Shown piece after piece: positions 7,213 to 15,134 of a stretch of DNA of 21,310 bases (positions within the stretch are counted from its first letter, which is position 1; each line of letters begins with the position of its first letter). Source of the stretch: Flavobacteriales bacterium (lineage in GTDB: Bacteria; Bacteroidota; Bacteroidia; Flavobacteriales_D; Parvicellaceae). The stretch covers positions 1 to 21,310 of the forward strand of contig JALTUD010000170.1 of the NCBI GenBank assembly GCA_027047735.1. Direction: 5' to 3'. Made by a program: the position numbers and the translations under genes. The notes beneath the pieces are model-generated. The model had not been told where the DNA came from, did not search any database, and saw only the letters and a program-made list of their open reading frames with translations.

Positions 7213-7551
7213 ATGAATAAAAAATTTGAAGTTCTTTTTCTTGAGCAAGCAATTAACTTCTTACAAGGTTTAGATTTAAAAACGCGAAAGAAAATTTATT
7301 ACAACATTGATAAGGCAAAACTCGGACTTGACCCAAAATTATTCAAAAAATTATCCGATGATATTTGGGAATTTAGAACCAAATATCAAGGAAATCAATA
7401 CCGCCTTTTTGCATTTTGGGATAAAACCAATAAAACCGAAGTTTTAGTAATCTCAACTCACGGCATTGTGAAAAAGGTAGGTAAAGTTTCAAAAGCAGAA
7501 ATAGACAAAGCAAATCAGATTAGAACGGAATACTTCAAACAAAAAGATTAA
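7213..7551 (+). CDS. RelE/ParE-superfamily (HigB-like) toxin
   Basis: 112 residues, basic. It has the small mRNA-interferase layout: an N-terminal helix region (LEQAINFLQGLDLKTRKKIYYNIDKAK, read in two parts, residues 10-36), followed by the strands KLSDDIWEFRTKYQGNQYRLFAFWDK and EVLVISTHGIVKK, with a lysine-rich tail. The DIWEFRTKYQGNQYRLF core is typical of HigB/RelE toxins that cut mRNA on the ribosome. A toxin gene before its XRE antitoxin gene is the HigBA order; the antitoxin starts 4 nt after this stop. There is no Shine-Dalgarno sequence and the -7 box nearly touches the ATG. The locus adjoins a truncated E2 flank, consistent with insertion into repeat-rich DNA. Confidence 0.85.
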   Translation: MNKKFEVLFLEQAINFLQGLDLKTRKKIYYNIDKAKLGLDPKLFKKLSDDIWEFRTKYQGNQYRLFAFWDKTNKTEVLVISTHGIVKKVGKVSKAEIDKANQIRTEYFKQKD

Positions 7552-7555
7552 AGAT

Positions 7556-7888
7556 ATGGTAGCAAATAAAGAAAAAATGAAAATGATGACGCTTGATCAA
7601 CTTAAAGACATAGATCTTGGAAAAGTCGGAACACCGGAACGAGATAAATACGAATTTGATTTACGAATGGAATTGCTTGGGCAAATGATAAAGTCTATCC
7701 GAAAAGAACGCAACTTAACTCAAGAACAACTTGGTCAATTAATTGGTGTTCAGAAATCACAAATATCCAAACTCGAAAGAAATACAAAAAATGTTACCAT
7801 TGAGACTATTCTAAAAGTATTTAGAGCATTAAAAGCTAATGTGAAATTTATTGTTGAAATGAAAGAGTCTGAATTTAAAGTTGCATAA
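7556..7888 (+). CDS. XRE-family antitoxin (HigA-like)
   Basis: 110 residues. The helix-turn-helix lies at about 42-98: LGQMIKSIRKERNLTQEQLG, then IGVQKSQISKLERNTKNVTI and ETILKVFRAL. The N-terminal 40 residues (MTLDQLKDIDLGKVGTPERD) are the likely toxin-neutralising arm and the C-terminus FIVEMKESEFKV is typical of this antitoxin family. It is translated 4 nt after the toxin, so translation is probably coupled. It is expected to bind the toxin and repress the operon through the palindrome at 7173-7198. The family assignment is secure; the partner assignment follows from adjacency. Confidence 0.88.
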   Translation: MVANKEKMKMMTLDQLKDIDLGKVGTPERDKYEFDLRMELLGQMIKSIRKERNLTQEQLGQLIGVQKSQISKLERNTKNVTIETILKVFRALKANVKFIVEMKESEFKVA

Positions 7889-7956
7889 CAATAGAACTTC
7901 TATTACGTATTTAATGAATTTCATTTAACAAGTTTCTCAAACATTATCAAACAACC

Positions 7957-8454
7957 TTGAAAAGAATCGGACTATTATCGGACACACACAGCCATTTTGA
8001 CGAACGCTATGTAAAATACCTCAGCTCTTGCGATGAGATTTGGCACGCAGGAGATATAGGCGACATCTCTGTTATCGACAGATTAAGAGATATAGCCCCC
8101 GTAAAAGTCGTTTACGGAAATATAGATAACCATATAGCAAGAGCCGAATTTCCGGAGCATCAAAAATTCACAATGGAAGGCGTAACCGTATGGATGACAC
8201 ACATAGGAGGACGTCCTTACGTCTATGATTACAGAATAAGAGAAAAATTAACAAAAAATCCACCTCAACTTTTTATTTGCGGACACACTCATATCTGTAA
8301 AGTTCAAATGGACAAACGTTTAAATATGCTGTATATGAACCCGGGGGCAGCCGGTATTTACGGTATCCACAAAGTTAGAACACTATTGCGTTTCACCTTA
8401 GACAAAGGCACGATTAAAGATTTGGAAGTCATAGAATTGGGAAAAAGAGCATGA
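7957..8454 (+). CDS. YfcE/MJ0936-type metallophosphoesterase
   Basis: 165 residues with the full calcineurin-like metal set: SDTH (Asp9, His11), AGDIGD (Asp33), YGNID (Asn55), MTHIGG (His82) and CGHTHI (His110, His112). Small proteins of this family hydrolyse phosphodiesters with two divalent metals; the natural substrate is usually unknown. The start is TTG: MKRIGLLSDTH is the normal family N-terminus, and no ATG or GTG exists in frame between it and the upstream stop at 7915. Its stop overlaps the next gene by 4 nt (ATGA), so the two are translationally coupled. Confidence 0.9.
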   Translation: MKRIGLLSDTHSHFDERYVKYLSSCDEIWHAGDIGDISVIDRLRDIAPVKVVYGNIDNHIARAEFPEHQKFTMEGVTVWMTHIGGRPYVYDYRIREKLTKNPPQLFICGHTHICKVQMDKRLNMLYMNPGAAGIYGIHKVRTLLRFTLDKGTIKDLEVIELGKRA

Positions 8455-9884
8455 GTCGGCTATCATTCGATATTGTTATTTTGGGTGGAGGAATAAACGG
8501 CTCTCTCTTAGCTTTAAACCTCAAGCAAAAAGCCCCGAAATTAAACATCCTGATTATCGAAAAACAAGCCGTATTTTCCGATAAAATCGGAGAATCAACC
8601 TCTGACGTTTCTTCTGTTTTTTTGAATCGTTTAGGTATTGACCATCTCTTAGTAAAACACGCACGAAAAAACGGTTTGCGTTTTTTATTTTTAGAAAACA
8701 ACAAGCGTTTGGAATTTGCCAGCCCTTCGCAAAAATCCATCGCAAACGGCTATCACTTCGACCGAAAAGTTTTGGATACCGATTTACTTGCAGAATGTAA
8801 GAAAAAAGGAATATCCGTATGGCAACCCGCTGAAATTAAACAGTTGGACATTCAAAAAGACAACAACCAAATAAAGGTTTTAAAAGATTCTCAAACAATT
8901 GAGATTACCGCCAAATGGTTTATAGATGTTTCAGGTAGATTTCGTTTTCTTCAAAAAAAATTGAATATAGAAAACATTCCGCTGCAATTAAATACGGGAG
9001 CTGTAGCCACTCATTTTAATAATATTCCTGCTAATCAATCATGGGACACTCCGGAACATCCGTTATGGACAGAACGATGTATCGGCTCTCAAGATTATAG
9101 CACCATTCATTTTATGCGAAAAGGCTGTTGGTGGTGGTTTATCAAAATTAACGAAAATAGAGCCAGTATAGGAATGGTTTATAACAAAGAGGTTATCCCT
9201 TCATCGGAAGCAAAGACTTATTTTTTAAAGCAAATAAAAGAAGACCCGGTTATTTCTAAAGCGTTACAAAATGCAATTCCGAACAAAATAAATCACATAG
9301 AGAATCTACCTTATATGGTTCGTCAATATCATTATAAAAATACGGCGTTATTAGGTGATTCAGGAGCTTTTGTTGACCCTCTTTTTAGCCCGGGGTTAGA
9401 TTTTGTTTGTCAGCAAAACGAGTATTTATCGAACCTATTGATTGACTATTTTAAAACAGGGAAGAAAAACAAAAGAAAGTGGGGCAAATACAACCGTATT
9501 ATTTTTAAAGCAAATAAGGATAGAGTTTATATCTATAAACAGATTTACAGTTACACGCATTCTTATGATTTGTTTTCTAATATTGCCGAATATATATTTT
9601 TAGGTTACCAAACTTTTTCGGTTTTGCCACTACGTTACTTTCCTAAGCGTATGAGTAAGATTTCAACCTTAAATTTCATTACCCAACCGATAACCCAACT
9701 TTATTTTCTACGCTTGAGAGTTTTGCTGAAAAAACGAGAGAAAAAGAATAAAACTTCTTTTGCTCTTCCTCAACCGGTTCGTTTTTCAAGAGTAGGAATG
9801 CCTTTGGGTATAAAGTTATTCACTAAGCCTTTTGATTTGTTTTGGGCTTGGTTGAAAGATTTTATACTACTTAATATTGGATAA
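8451..9884 (+). CDS. FAD-dependent monooxygenase of the tryptophan-halogenase superfamily
   Basis: 477 residues. A Rossmann FAD site opens the protein (DIVILGGGINGSLLALNL, GxGxxG at 12-17), followed by IGESTSDVS at 46-54, DVSGR at 159-163, and GDSGAFVDPLFSPG at 302-315. The last contains the Fx(2)Px(2)SxG pattern reported for flavin-dependent halogenases. Lys73 in ARKNGLRFLF sits where the catalytic lysine of variant-B halogenases is expected. WWWFIK at 227-232 resembles WxWxIP but has Lys for Pro. It could therefore halogenate an aromatic substrate or be a related hydroxylase or reductase. The C-terminal 130 residues are basic and aromatic-rich, possibly membrane-facing. It overlaps the phosphoesterase gene by 4 nt and ends at a bidirectional terminator. 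Confidence 0.8.
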   Translation: MSRLSFDIVILGGGINGSLLALNLKQKAPKLNILIIEKQAVFSDKIGESTSDVSSVFLNRLGIDHLLVKHARKNGLRFLFLENNKRLEFASPSQKSIANGYHFDRKVLDTDLLAECKKKGISVWQPAEIKQLDIQKDNNQIKVLKDSQTIEITAKWFIDVSGRFRFLQKKLNIENIPLQLNTGAVATHFNNIPANQSWDTPEHPLWTERCIGSQDYSTIHFMRKGCWWWFIKINENRASIGMVYNKEVIPSSEAKTYFLKQIKEDPVISKALQNAIPNKINHIENLPYMVRQYHYKNTALLGDSGAFVDPLFSPGLDFVCQQNEYLSNLLIDYFKTGKKNKRKWGKYNRIIFKANKDRVYIYKQIYSYTHSYDLFSNIAEYIFLGYQTFSVLPLRYFPKRMSKISTLNFITQPITQLYFLRLRVLLKKREKKNKTSFALPQPVRFSRVGMPLGIKLFTKPFDLFWAWLKDFILLNIG

Positions 9885-9897
9885 ACATTTGAAGAAT

Positions 9898-9936
9898 AAA
9901 AAAGCGTATATTTCAAAGAGAAATACACGCTTTTTT
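9898..9936. terminator. Bidirectional intrinsic terminator between convergent genes
   Basis: AAAAAAGCGTATATTTC (9898-9914) and GAAATACACGCTTTTTT (9920-9936) form a 17-bp stem with one mismatch and an AAAGA loop. The stem is followed by a T-run on plus and an A/T-rich flank on minus. It sits 13 nt after the halogenase-like gene and 16 nt before the barrel gene end, so it can serve both. Confidence 0.85.
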
Positions 9937-9952
9937 TATTTTTTTGGTGTTG

Positions 9953-10567
9953 TTACCATTTAGGTAAAAAATAATTGTATTGAAGTGTAAGACCAATACT
10001 CATACCGCTAAGGTCGTTAGATTTTGTTTGAATTAAATCTGCACCATTTGCAAAGCTATATCCAAAGTTGGCTCCTATTCTAATGTTTTCATTAGCTACG
10101 AAAAACACTTTAGCCCCAACTTGAGTATTCAAGAAGTTATCAGCTTTGTCTCCCGGCAAAGACATATCGCTTGGAAGAGAATAAGAGTACTTCATAAAAC
10201 TCTGATTTAAATAAGGCATAACACTAAAATGTTTCTCTAATGGAATTTCATAGCCCAACTCTATCCCGAAAGAACGGTATTTTAACCCCGCTTTTAATGT
10301 TCCGGTTGTATCGTTTGTAAAAAAACGTTTCGTTTCTCCTTTTCCTCCCATATAGCTTAATCCAATATGGAAACGTTCAGAGAAGTGCATCCCACCGCTT
10401 AATCCCAGGTTATAAGTATTATCAAATGGTGAAATAGAATTAATATTTAAGTTTCCGTAAAAACCTTTTCTTACATTATGATCTTCTACTGATTCTCTAT
10501 CAGTGCTTTGTGCAAAGAATAACATCGGTGTTATTGCCGCTACGAGTGCTATAATTATTTTTTTCAT
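9953..10567 (-). CDS. Small outer-membrane beta-barrel protein
   Basis: 204 residues. A signal peptide (MKKIIIALVAAITPMLFFAQ) is followed by alternating strands rich in Gly, Tyr and Phe: YGNLNINSI, YNLGLSGGMHFS, FHIGLSYMGGKG, RSFGIELGYEIPL, FSVMPYLNQSFM, NTQVGAKVFFV, IRIGANFGYSFA, MSIGLTLQYNYFLPKW. The protein ends in an aromatic residue, as barrel proteins do. About eight to ten strands fit the OmpA-like/OMP_b-brl size class. Its ATG overlaps the stop of the COG3014-like lipoprotein by 4 nt, so the two are co-translated. Function is unknown; the context suggests an envelope role. Confidence 0.8.
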   Translation of the reverse strand: MKKIIIALVAAITPMLFFAQSTDRESVEDHNVRKGFYGNLNINSISPFDNTYNLGLSGGMHFSERFHIGLSYMGGKGETKRFFTNDTTGTLKAGLKYRSFGIELGYEIPLEKHFSVMPYLNQSFMKYSYSLPSDMSLPGDKADNFLNTQVGAKVFFVANENIRIGANFGYSFANGADLIQTKSNDLSGMSIGLTLQYNYFLPKW

Positions 10568-12018
10568 GGCTTGATGGGTTTTAGTGTTAATGTATCATTT
10601 ATTGATTCCGGTTTTACAATCTTACCGGGTAGTTTATCCGGTGTAAATATATTTTTAAATTGTATGTTGTTTTTTCCTTTACTGTTGACATATATTTTTA
10701 TTTCTTCCGTCTGTCCGGCAGGATTGACTAATTGAAGCGTTACTTCATTTGAATCCTTTTGGGTTAACGGTACTCTTGTATAACTAATCATTGCAGGCAA
10801 ACTTTGCCAGTTTCGCGTATCGGCTTGTTCGGATAAAAATCCTGCGGCTGATACTGCTGTTCCTAAAATCATTCCTAATTCTCCGTTAGTAGTATCACTT
10901 CTCAACGACTGTGCCAAAATTTGATTCATAGCTAACTTGGTTAAATGTGTTGCTAAGTCTTTGGAAAAACGTTCATGTAAAGTTTTTTCTGCAATTACAT
11001 TAATGTTTTCAACCAACTCCAAATGCTTACTTGAATCTTTATTGTTTACAGTTATCGAATTTGGTGTTGGTTGATAATACAGCGGAAACTCTTTATAGGC
11101 CGGAAGTGCTATACGAATACCCGCCAAGGCAGCAAGGCTACTCGGATTGGAAACAGTACCATTAAAAGGAACTCTTAAATTCCCTGTTTGATCGGTAAAA
11201 TAAAATCCGGCTTGACCGCCTACTAACGTAAAAATATATTCTTTTTCTATTTTGTAAGGAGCTTTGCCGTTTTCCCAGTACAGTATTAATTCTCCAAATT
11301 CTTTTGGAGTGTATTTATATTTTTTTCCGAATGTGTTTTCATAATAACTCAATTCATCATAAAATTGGGCTAAATAAGCTGCTCTTAATAAGTCTTCTTG
11401 TATCTGCTTCGGTACTTCCACGCCTAGCGACTTTCCTGTTTTTACATAAGCATCATAGGCATTTCTATATGCAATAAAAGCATTGTTATAATCTTTAGCT
11501 TTTTCGTAAATCTGACCGATTAACATCATCCCGAAAGGATCTGTATGGTACTGTTTCATTTTCTTTTCATCCAGTTCCATTTCTTTCAGATTCATCCTTC
11601 TTGCCTCTACAAGAGCATCCTCCATTTCGTTGAGGTAGATATAATTTAGAGCCTTATAATAATGAATCATTATTTTCTCAAAGTCTTCCGCTCTGTATTT
11701 TTTAGAAGCTGAATTTACTGCTACACTTACAGCCAAATCAGTAAGCGTATTGATATAATCCATCAAATCATCAGCATAGTTCAAATGCTTGTTGCTTTCT
11801 TCGTATTCCCCGTTTAGGTGGTAAAGCCTTCCTAATTCCAGGTGATACAGGAGAGCGTTTCTCTTTTTACGAAGGTATTTATTACTAGCAATATCTTCCA
11901 AGGCTTCTTGAAATTGATATTGAGCAATTGCCGTATGAGCGTTCTGGCTCTTTTCGAAGTAGGTTTTGCACGAAACCATCAAGAATAGTAAAACTGATAT
12001 AAGTAAAGATAGTTTCAT
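10564..12018 (-). CDS. COG3014-like TPR lipoprotein
   Basis: 484 residues from the ATG at 12018. The frame stays open further upstream, but this start gives a clean lipoprotein signal (MKLSLLISVLLFLMVSC, lipobox Cys17), so I prefer it. After the lipobox come TPR-like helices: AQYQFQEALEDIASNKYLRK, LELGRLYHLNGEYEESNKHL, YYKALNYIYLNEMEDALVEA, MLIGQIYEKAKDYNNAFIAY. The second half is a beta-rich domain. In Bacteroidota and some Proteobacteria such proteins are encoded beside LpoB-like lipoproteins, as here. A periplasmic role at the envelope or in peptidoglycan synthesis is inferred from that pairing only. A possible -7 box lies at 12079-12072. Confidence 0.8.
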   Translation of the reverse strand: MKLSLLISVLLFLMVSCKTYFEKSQNAHTAIAQYQFQEALEDIASNKYLRKKRNALLYHLELGRLYHLNGEYEESNKHLNYADDLMDYINTLTDLAVSVAVNSASKKYRAEDFEKIMIHYYKALNYIYLNEMEDALVEARRMNLKEMELDEKKMKQYHTDPFGMMLIGQIYEKAKDYNNAFIAYRNAYDAYVKTGKSLGVEVPKQIQEDLLRAAYLAQFYDELSYYENTFGKKYKYTPKEFGELILYWENGKAPYKIEKEYIFTLVGGQAGFYFTDQTGNLRVPFNGTVSNPSSLAALAGIRIALPAYKEFPLYYQPTPNSITVNNKDSSKHLELVENINVIAEKTLHERFSKDLATHLTKLAMNQILAQSLRSDTTNGELGMILGTAVSAAGFLSEQADTRNWQSLPAMISYTRVPLTQKDSNEVTLQLVNPAGQTEEIKIYVNSKGKNNIQFKNIFTPDKLPGKIVKPESINDTLTLKPIKP

Positions 12019-12071
12019 ATGCAGAAAAGAAATTATATGATTCTTTGATGTTGTGTAATGATATTCGACAA

Positions 12072-12079
12072 CAAAAATA
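12072..12079 (-). promoter_or_regulatory. Possible -7 box for the COG3014-like lipoprotein and barrel genes
   Basis: TATTTTTG on minus matches TAnnTTTG, 53 nt upstream of the preferred start. CAA at 12094-12096 gives a TTG on minus, but the spacing is shorter than usual. The 120-bp gap from the lpoB-like gene leaves room for an internal promoter. Confidence 0.35.
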
Positions 12080-12138
12080 ATTTGCAGGAAAAACAAGGGA
12101 GAAAAAAAATTCTCACCTCGTTTTCTTTTTTTCTACCA

Positions 12139-12732
12139 CTACCTTTTTATAAACTTCTTGATTTTCTTTTGTCCTACCCAAACAATCTCGTTAGTTTGAA
12201 TGTTGGTTAACTCTAAGTTAACTTGATAAAGAACAACTCTTTTCTTGTCTATTTGGTCTACAATACTATTGATAGAACCTTGAACCATAAAATCCGCTCC
12301 AATTTCCAATCCCCATTTTTTCATGGTCGAAACAGAAGAATTATCTTGTTGGTCAGCTCTTTCCATTCTTATTTGCTCTCTCATTTTCCCGCCTTGCACG
12401 ATTCTCACTTTTTGAGAAAGAATTAAGTTTCTTTCTATATCTTTAATAAAAGGTTCCGACTCAATGTGTTCGTGTGATTTATTGGTAATAAAACCCACAA
12501 TAACAACCGGTTTTTCTCCGTTGTGTTTTTGCATAAAATTAGGTAACCAATCTTCCGAAAGCATTTGTTTCGTTAGTTCTTCAGCTGTAAGTTGAGCATC
12601 TGTATCGTTCCATTTTCCGCTTAAATCAATTTGTTCATCTACATCTACTCTCGATACTTTTCTGGTACAGCCAATCGTAGCCGTTCCCAATATCAATAGT
12701 ATTATCATTGTTTTTAAGTTAAATAATTTCAT
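12139..12732 (-). CDS. LpoB-like lipoprotein (penicillin-binding protein activator family)
   Basis: 197 residues. The lipoprotein signal is MKLFNLKTMIILLILGTATIGC with lipobox Cys22. The body fits the LpoB fold: DLSGKWNDTDAQLTAEELTK, then PVVIVGFITNKSHEHI (strand and Asn-Lys turn), IKDIERNLILSQKVRIVQ, and GADFMVQGSINSIVD near the end. In E. coli LpoB is an outer-membrane lipoprotein that activates PBP1b; whether the Bacteroidota member does so is not established. It lies 44 nt downstream of the Gly/Tyr-rich protein gene and 120 nt upstream of the COG3014-like gene, the order typical of this conserved cluster. Confidence 0.85.
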   Translation of the reverse strand: MKLFNLKTMIILLILGTATIGCTRKVSRVDVDEQIDLSGKWNDTDAQLTAEELTKQMLSEDWLPNFMQKHNGEKPVVIVGFITNKSHEHIESEPFIKDIERNLILSQKVRIVQGGKMREQIRMERADQQDNSSVSTMKKWGLEIGADFMVQGSINSIVDQIDKKRVVLYQVNLELTNIQTNEIVWVGQKKIKKFIKR

Positions 12733-12776
12733 AGTGGTAAGTTTTTATCTATTGTTTTTTGTCTTGTAATTTGTGT

Positions 12777-13241
12777 TTATTGGTTCAATAAATACATTAG
12801 CGTTCCTAAGATATACAAGTCATTACTTAAACCGTAATTGTATCCATTCCCATAACCGTATCCATAACCATTATTATAATTATTGTAATTTCCATAACCG
12901 TTATAATAGTAAGGAGTATATCCTCTGCGTCCCCTTCTTCCGTATCTTCTTCTGTACCTTCTATTTTGACCTCTCGCTTTTATTCTTTCTTTTCTTAATT
13001 CAAACCTTCTTTCAGCTTTAAGATCTTTCCTTTTTTGTTTTTCTTCTGCCCAATCTACAACAGTATAGATATCCTGAATGGTTGCACTCATCAAATGATA
13101 ATCGGTAGAAGAATCCTTCATCGCCATATATTTTTCCATACTTCTTCTATAGTTGGGGTTTTGGTCGGGGTCTGTTGTTTGGGCTGTGCTTATACTAACT
13201 ATTCCGGCTAGTAACAAAGCTGAAAGGATTACTTTTTTCAT
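12777..13241 (-). CDS. Secreted Arg-rich, Gly/Tyr/Asn-rich small protein of unknown function
   Basis: 154 residues from the ATG at 13241. An upstream in-frame Met exists, but MKKVILSALLLAGIVSISTAQ is an obvious signal peptide. The mature part has a charged helix (EEKQKRKDLKAERRFELRKE), an arginine cluster (RGQNRRYRRRYGRRGRRGY), and a low-complexity tail of NGYGNYNN-type repeats with about a dozen Tyr and Gly, ending SNDLYILGTLMYLLNQ. I do not recognise the family. The basic centre suggests contact with an acidic polymer (LPS or nucleic acid), and the Gly/Tyr tail suggests a flexible or self-associating segment; both are guesses. It is the first gene of the LpoB cluster, 44 nt ahead of the lpoB-like gene. 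Confidence 0.75.
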   Translation of the reverse strand: MKKVILSALLLAGIVSISTAQTTDPDQNPNYRRSMEKYMAMKDSSTDYHLMSATIQDIYTVVDWAEEKQKRKDLKAERRFELRKERIKARGQNRRYRRRYGRRGRRGYTPYYYNGYGNYNNYNNGYGYGYGNGYNYGLSNDLYILGTLMYLLNQ

Positions 13242-13322
13242 AGTGGTAAAATTATAAGTTTTTTTGTTGTTGTTTACACGGCAAGCACTATGCCAAATTA
13301 ACATGAAATTAAGAAATAGGCA

Positions 13323-15086
13323 TTAAATAATTAACCTTACCCCCCCTAATTCCTCTATTCTATAAGGAAACTTATCTCCCGGTGAACCGATAAACATAAA
13401 GTTAATCGGGATATTCCATTTCTTAGATAATTTTCTAATAAGCTCAGGAGAGAAAGTTCCATTTTCAACAACAAATTCGACTTCTATTTTAGGATATTCT
13501 TTATCTAAAAATATAATTTCTTCCGGTAATTCTTCTGGAATCTCTTTTTCATCTTGAACAACAGTTACAATCTTTATTTTTTTTGTGTGTTCATTTTTTG
13601 AAATATAGAGCATTACTTTATTTAGCGTTGCTATATCATCTCCTTTGGTAAAAAAGACGAACTCTTGAGAATTAATATCATCTATTATTTTTTGAATCTT
13701 TTTATCCAATCGCAGAATAAATTTTCGAATGGGGTTAAATATTCCATCAATTGTTTTTAGGGTTAATTTAAGCAGAACCGTTCTGTTCAGCATGATGATG
13801 ATGAACGTAATAAAAGGAATAAAATAGTAAAGAAAGACCGTAAAATTACTTGGAAGACCATCTTTAGGAGGCATCATTATATTTCCAATCAGAGCGGTTA
13901 CTACCGCGATGATAGCTATAATAACAGAGAACCACGAAGCTTTCTCAGGTCGTGGCAATTTACTCCTCTTTATTTTTAAAAGGATATTACCAATAGCAAA
14001 CAAAGCCATAACCGATAAGAAAGAAATAGTATATACACCAGCTAATAATTTCACATTTCCTTGTGTAATTAACAGTACCGAAACACATAGAACAAAAAAC
14101 ATAATGATAATTCGGTAAGAACTTCCTTTTTTATTCTTTTTCAGAAAGAAAGGAGGCATAATCCTATCCAACGTCATTCTTTCCAATAATCCCGTAACAC
14201 CAACAAAACTGGTTAATACAGCACCACTCAATACCAAAAAGGCATCCGCTGCAATTAAATAAGCAATATATTTTCCTCCTGTATATTCACCCATTTTAAT
14301 CAATAAAGTATTCTGAAAATCCTCTCCTTGCAATACCGGCACGGTAAAAATTGCTAAAGCAAAAACTGCCATTAACGGATTGATGACACTAACAATAGCC
14401 CACATATTTCTCAAAGTCTTCGGAAAAACACCTTTTGCTTGTTCTTCCACAAAATTGGCAGAACTTTCAAAACCTGAAACACCCAACATAGAGGCGGCAA
14501 ACCCCAGAAAAATCGCATGGGTTACAGAACCGCCTTCCGGCAAAGGTAAGTGCCAATTATAAAAAAAAGTATCTACACCGTTTTGTAGTAAAAAATAAAC
14601 AATAAAACCACTCAAAATCACCAATGAACTTAAGTGAAATATAAAAATCCCGATTGCCACCTTTGCCGATTCGCTTATACCGCCAATTGTCAGTATAGCA
14701 AAAGCACCAAGCAAAACAATGGTAGAAATGATTACCGGCATTTTAATAATATGATGTAAATAATGAATCCCTTCATTAGCTGATATTACTGCGGTTGCCA
14801 TATAAGAGAGAAGAGTCAGCGTAGCAGCAAATGAGGCGGTAGCCTTACTGGTTGTATTTAATAACGCATTATACGCACCACCGTTTAAGGGAAGAGCTCC
14901 CACAACTTCACCGTATATCTTTCTAAATAAGTATAAAACAAAAGAAACAATTAATAATGTAACCCAAGCGTATTGTCCCGCGAATGATATAGCCAGGGCA
15001 GAAACATATAACACGGAAGAGCTGATATCATTCCCACAAATTGCCGTCGCTGATAATTGATCCAGTTTTTTATGTTGGTTGCTCAT
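13323..15086 (-). CDS. APC-superfamily amino-acid permease with C-terminal soluble domain
   Basis: 587 residues. The N-terminus contains ATAICGNDISSSVLYVSALA, the unwound TM1 of APC permeases, and GEVVGALPLNGGAYNALLN in the TM3 region. About twelve hydrophobic segments extend to residue 445. GFAASMLGVSGFESSANFVE is the conserved TM6 signature. Residues 460-587 are soluble and resemble the cytoplasmic tails of KUP/APC proteins (IVTVVQDEKEIP, PINFMFIGSPGDKFPYRIEE), possibly a regulatory domain. It should import an amino acid or related compound by proton or sodium symport; the substrate cannot be predicted. A -7 box lies 18 nt upstream. Confidence 0.88.
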   Translation of the reverse strand: MSNQHKKLDQLSATAICGNDISSSVLYVSALAISFAGQYAWVTLLIVSFVLYLFRKIYGEVVGALPLNGGAYNALLNTTSKATASFAATLTLLSYMATAVISANEGIHYLHHIIKMPVIISTIVLLGAFAILTIGGISESAKVAIGIFIFHLSSLVILSGFIVYFLLQNGVDTFFYNWHLPLPEGGSVTHAIFLGFAASMLGVSGFESSANFVEEQAKGVFPKTLRNMWAIVSVINPLMAVFALAIFTVPVLQGEDFQNTLLIKMGEYTGGKYIAYLIAADAFLVLSGAVLTSFVGVTGLLERMTLDRIMPPFFLKKNKKGSSYRIIIMFFVLCVSVLLITQGNVKLLAGVYTISFLSVMALFAIGNILLKIKRSKLPRPEKASWFSVIIAIIAVVTALIGNIMMPPKDGLPSNFTVFLYYFIPFITFIIIMLNRTVLLKLTLKTIDGIFNPIRKFILRLDKKIQKIIDDINSQEFVFFTKGDDIATLNKVMLYISKNEHTKKIKIVTVVQDEKEIPEELPEEIIFLDKEYPKIEVEFVVENGTFSPELIRKLSKKWNIPINFMFIGSPGDKFPYRIEELGGVRLII

Positions 15087-15104
15087 TTCTTATAATCTTT
15101 TGTA

Positions 15105-15112
15105 CAAAGGTA
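15105..15112 (-). promoter_or_regulatory. -7 box of the APC permease gene
   Basis: TACCTTTG on minus matches TAnnTTTG, 18 nt upstream of the ATG at 15086. It lies in the 48-nt gap after rnhB, so the permease can be transcribed separately. Confidence 0.5.
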
Positions 15113-15134
15113 AAATTATAAAACAGACCTTGTA

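Noticed and set aside
12019..12096. N-terminal extension of the COG3014-like lipoprotein (Met at 12096)
   Set aside because: The internal Met at 12018 gives a clean lipoprotein signal; the extension would bury it and overlaps the probable promoter.
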